A DNA stretch of 9,504 nucleotides, taken from positions 1-9,504 of the forward strand of contig QNDV01000060.1 of NCBI GenBank assembly GCA_003646045.1, read 5' to 3'. Source of the stretch: a bacterium (lineage in GTDB: Bacteria > Krumholzibacteriota > Krumholzibacteria > LZORAL124-64-63). A program made the translations under genes and the position numbers. Below are positions 7,496 to 9,504 of the stretch, one piece after another; positions within the stretch are counted from its first letter, which is position 1; the number at the start of each line of letters is the position of its first letter. Below the pieces are notes generated by a model, which saw only the letters and a list, made by a program, of their open reading frames with translations, was not told the origin of the DNA and did no database searches.

Positions 7496-7638
7496 TCAGC
7501 GTCCCCCCAGCCGCTCGATCTGATCCGCCGCGAGTTGGAGATATCCCAGCTGGTTGAGCCGGGTCTCGCTGGCGTGGTCCGGATACTCCGCATCGAGTTT
7601 TCCCGGCAGCGTGCGGCCACCGGCCGTACCGCCACGCC
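7496..7638 (-). pseudogene. 5'-truncated fragment of an unknown gene (C-terminal 47 codons)
   Basis: The minus strand encodes a protein-like peptide that includes GRTLPGKLDAEYPDHASETR followed by LNQLGYLQLAADQIERLGGR, ending at TGA (7496-7498). Its codon use (CTG, CTC, GAC, GCC, CGG) matches the native genes of the window. No start codon or ribosome site precedes it: upstream in this frame it runs straight into the antisense of the aceA fragment at about 7639. It therefore looks like the surviving C-terminus of a gene whose front was removed at that junction. The helical 'LGYLQLAADQIERLG' stretch is faintly like a TPR helix, but I do not assign a family. The 208 bp between this stop and the next gene (7288-7495) hold nothing I can identify. 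Confidence 0.5.
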
Positions 7639-7836
7639 AAGGCGGTGTCGGTGCATTATGTGACGCCGACGGAGGATAACCAGCGGCAGGCTGAGGGGAT
7701 GAAGGCGTTGGGGGTTTATGAGGAGATACAGACGGAGATTGGGCAGATTATCGTGGCGCGGGTGGATGGGGGGACGATTAAGGGGTTGTTGAGGGCGGAT
7801 CGGGTGGAATTGAAGAGGTTGATTGCTAAGGAGTAG
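7639..7836 (+). pseudogene. Remnant of a second ICL2-type aceA (C-terminal 65 codons)
   Basis: In frame, [17 protein letters not shown] through IAKE and TAG reproduce the last 65 residues of the intact AceA at 2935-5190, with no gaps. Homology ends at about 7639: upstream codons in the same frame encode nothing related, and the whole lyase core is absent. The final 23 residues (from DGGTIKGLLRAD to the end) differ from those of the intact copy ([12 protein letters not shown]) but align throughout. A GTG at 7645 could start a 63-residue peptide, but there is no ribosome site, so expression is doubtful. The coding strand is C-poor and G-rich, unlike intact aceA outside the shared tract. The fragment has no catalytic residues and is best read as a gene relic that may have served as a conversion donor. 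Confidence 0.85.
7645..7764 (+). repeat. Direct repeat copy 2, within the aceA remnant
   Basis: This is the partner of 4999-5118, in the same orientation and 2646 bp downstream, with 118 of 120 positions identical. To its left the two loci share only the two codons at 7639-7644 (Lys-Ala in both, each with a changed third base). To its right the remaining 72 bp of the two gene ends match at 46 positions (about 64%). Confidence 0.95.
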
Positions 7837-7943
7837 GGGCGGGCCGGCAGGAATGCTGCTGTGGTGTTGGGCTCTTTTGCAGTATGTTAGGTTTCGCTGG
7901 AACCGGGGCAAGTTCATTGTTCTTGCTATCGTTTGCTTGACAC

Positions 7944-8510
7944 ATGTTGTTGATGGGCTGGGTCGGCAGCTGGGTCAATTCACCTCAGTTCAGGACCCTG
8001 TCCCTGGGAGAACTCCAGGATACGATATGGTCACTGGACAAACCTCCATTCTGGATTTGGGCCTTCTCGGTGCCCATCGGCGCGATTCTGGCCGCCGTCG
8101 GCATACTGCTTCATGGGTCGCAGAATGGATCACGCGCAGGGCTCATGGGCGTCGCTCTGTTCCTGGTCTCGGCGCTGTCCTACTTTGCCAAGGGAATCGG
8201 ACATGTACCACCTCTCTTCGGTATTGGAGGCGGGCTGATCCTCGCCAGCTTCGTTGCCATCCTCTGGCTCTGGGGAAAACGGCGGGCATCATTGTCCGGG
8301 GCAGCCGGCATTGGCGCCGATTTTCAACTCGTAGCCTATGTCTTCTTTATTACCGCAGCATGGTTCATCTGTGGGCGGTTCGGACAGCCCTACCTGGCGT
8401 CGATGTCCGAGTTGGGGCAATCAAGCCCAATTGACATAATGATCTACCTGGCGCTGGGATGGATCTTCCTTTTCCTCAGTCATCTCAAAACCCGCAATCT
8501 GGAACGCTGA
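7944..8510 (+). CDS. Uncharacterised integral membrane protein (five predicted helices)
   Basis: The 188-residue product has hydrophobic helices at about 36-56, 65-82, 92-111, 127-144 and 163-181, joined by short loops with few charged residues, and a basic C-terminus (LKTRNLER). I do not recognise the family and see no catalytic or metal motif. The ATG at 7944 has no Shine-Dalgarno sequence; a second in-frame ATG is at 7953. Directly upstream in the same frame, after a TGA at 7938-7940, there is a hydrophobic stretch starting at ATG 7884 (MLGFAGTGASSLFLLSFA). It would make a good first helix, so the gene may be a 5'-damaged form of a longer protein (see findings). It is followed after 120 bp by mntP on the same strand. 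Confidence 0.65.
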   Translation: MLLMGWVGSWVNSPQFRTLSLGELQDTIWSLDKPPFWIWAFSVPIGAILAAVGILLHGSQNGSRAGLMGVALFLVSALSYFAKGIGHVPPLFGIGGGLILASFVAILWLWGKRRASLSGAAGIGADFQLVAYVFFITAAWFICGRFGQPYLASMSELGQSSPIDIMIYLALGWIFLFLSHLKTRNLER

Positions 8511-8523
8511 TTGTGCCTGCCAA

Positions 8524-8552
8524 TTAATCCACCCGGCGAATGGGTTTACAAT
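8524..8552 (+). promoter_or_regulatory. Weak candidate promoter for mntP
   Basis: TTAATC (8524-8529, 3/6) and TACAAT (8547-8552, 5/6) are 17 nt apart. Transcription would start near 8559 and give a leader of about 70 nt. The leader is too short for, and does not match, the manganese riboswitch that often precedes mntP. The -35 is poor, so this is a tentative call. Confidence 0.3.
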
Positions 8553-8630
8553 GCGGACCGAGATATTATGGTTATCAGCCATTGAGCAACTCGACCTGCT
8601 TTATCCCGGCAAGCGGAGTAGTGCACGAAC

Positions 8631-9200
8631 GTGTCCCTAATCGAAATCACCGCCGTCGCGATCGCCCTGGCTATGGACGCGTTTGCGGTCTCGATTGCCG
8701 CGGGCGTGACCCTGCGTCGGGCATCTAGACGGCAAACCTTCAGGCTGTCCTGGCATTTCGGATTGTTCCAGGCGTTGATGCCCATCATCGGCTATGGGGC
8801 CGGACTAACGGTACAGGAGCTTATCGCATCGTTCGACCACTGGGTAGCCTTCGGCCTGCTTGTGATCATTGGTGGCCGAATGATCGTGGGGGCTATCCGC
8901 GATGATGAAGAGCAGGTCAAGGATACCGAACCGACAAGGGGTTGGTCGCTCGTTATGCTCTCCGTAGCGACGAGCGTCGATGCGCTTGCGGTTGGTTTGA
9001 GCCTGGCGATGCTGGGAATCTCGGTTTGGTTTCCCGCTTTGGTGATCGGGATCGTTGCAGGGCTGTTCACAGCCGGTGGGATTCACCTCGGCGGATATGT
9101 TGGGCTCCGACTGGGCATTGCACGCTACGCGACGTTATTCGGCGGAGTGGTTCTGCTGATCATCGGCGGACGGATTCTCTCCGAGCATGGCGTGTTCTGA
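8631..9200 (+). CDS. mntP: Manganese efflux pump MntP
   Basis: MntP exports Mn2+ across the inner membrane and protects against manganese excess. The 189-residue product has the normal family length and the two-fold repeated architecture of six membrane helices (about 3-23, 37-60, 66-88, 105-125, 131-153 and 166-184). The paired signature motifs are present: AMDAFAVSI with Asp16 in helix 1 and ATSVDALAVGLS with Asp117 in helix 4. These correspond to the conserved acidic residues of E. coli MntP needed for export. A variable hydrophilic loop (DDEEQVKDTEPTRG) joins the halves. The start is GTG at 8631; GGAG at 8615-8618 lies 12 nt upstream, a long gap, so translation may be weak. An alternative start is not obvious because helix 1 begins at once. 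Neither an MntR box nor a yybP-ykoY riboswitch is visible. Confidence 0.92.
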   Translation: MSLIEITAVAIALAMDAFAVSIAAGVTLRRASRRQTFRLSWHFGLFQALMPIIGYGAGLTVQELIASFDHWVAFGLLVIIGGRMIVGAIRDDEEQVKDTEPTRGWSLVMLSVATSVDALAVGLSLAMLGISVWFPALVIGIVAGLFTAGGIHLGGYVGLRLGIARYATLFGGVVLLIIGGRILSEHGVF

Positions 9201-9504
9201 GACCCCGAGTTCCCTTTCTGGTCCCACGTGGGGAGCCAAGTTCTTTAGGTAGGTAAACCGTGTTTGGATTTGCCTGACCCAGCCGACTGGCTTTATAAGT
9301 CGTTGGCACAAAGAGGTTAGCGAAGACCGTGCGCCCAGACGCAGAAAGTCTCGGTTCGCAGCGGTTAACACAGACTCTCTCAAGACCGCCCAAATCCCGG
9401 TCTGAGTCTTGATTTTCGTGCCCGCTGCCGTCCCTGGTTAACAGCGACCGCGGCGCGCCCACAGGATTCCCCGATCGTCGGGGAACTGGGTTCGGTCGAC
9501 CATC
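9201..9504. other. Non-coding right end of the window, no gene recognised
   Basis: The 304 bp after mntP have no frame with convincing protein character; the minus-strand open frames here show mixed composition and no ribosome sites. There are a short palindrome CCCACGTGGG (9223-9232) and a 4-bp stem AGCC/GGCT followed by TTT (9281-9294), either of which might help end the mntP transcript, though both are weak. No tRNA cloverleaf could be drawn. Confidence 0.4.
9467..9485. repeat. Perfect 8-bp inverted repeat (hairpin)
   Basis: TTCCCCGA (9467-9474) and TCGGGGAA (9478-9485) are exact complements around a TCG loop. It would form a strong hairpin on either strand. No T-run follows within the visible sequence, so it may be an RNA processing or attenuation element, an operator, or one member of a dispersed repeat. 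Its right-hand context is cut by the window end. Confidence 0.6.

Noticed and set aside
7288..7917. N-terminal extension that would make the unknown minus-strand gene 446 residues long
   Set aside because: The extension is Pro/Arg-rich and runs antisense to the aceA remnant and out of frame with the more protein-like minus-strand fragment. GGAGG before the TTG at 7287 gives a better start.
7937..7942. Perfect -35 box TTGACA
   Set aside because: It ends just before the ATG at 7944, and no -10-like hexamer follows at 16-18 nt, so it cannot serve this gene.
8511..8630. yybP-ykoY manganese riboswitch before mntP
   Set aside because: AGCGGAGTAG at 8612-8620 recalls the start of that riboswitch, but only about 10 nt remain before the GTG and the other conserved segments are absent.
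9135..9462. Minus-strand open frames at the right end
   Set aside because: They overlap each other and the end of mntP, lack ribosome sites and show no coherent protein composition.

Overview
The window is GC-rich (C- and G-ending codons dominate most genes) with Shine-Dalgarno sites and sigma70-like promoters. This fits a proteobacterium, most likely a gammaproteobacterium. The taxonomic guess rests on protein character only and is not firm.

Layout. Positions 1-781 (minus) hold the first 260 codons of an exported LVIVD-repeat beta-propeller protein that runs off the left edge. A 209-bp divergent control region follows, with one promoter facing each way and a perfect inverted repeat just downstream of the rightward promoter. 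Positions 991-5190 (plus) are a two-gene glyoxylate-shunt operon: a malate synthase A-type aceB and, 15 bp later, an aceA of the long type that carries the extra C-terminal domain known from Mycobacterium tuberculosis ICL2. Together they turn isocitrate plus acetyl-CoA into succinate and malate, allowing growth on acetate or fatty acids. Positions 5328-6350 (plus) encode a HupE/UreJ-type membrane protein fused to a C-terminal beta-rich periplasmic domain. It converges on an unrecognised 236-residue protein (6577-7287, minus) that appears to start at TTG.

Positions 7496-7836 are a recombination scar. A 5'-truncated fragment of an unknown minus-strand gene abuts a 5'-truncated fragment of a second ICL2-type aceA on the plus strand. 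The first 120 bp of this second aceA tail match the intact aceA at 118 of 120 positions, and then identity drops abruptly to about 64% over the last 72 bp. The shared tract also has codon use unlike the rest of intact aceA. This pattern points to gene conversion, or to site-directed recombination at the 3' end of aceA.

The right end holds a five-helix membrane protein of unknown function (7944-8510), which may have lost its N-terminus to a TGA codon, and mntP, a manganese efflux pump (8631-9200). The last 304 bp hold no convincing gene, only a perfect hairpin at 9467-9485. I see no integrase, transposase, CRISPR array, tRNA or rRNA.
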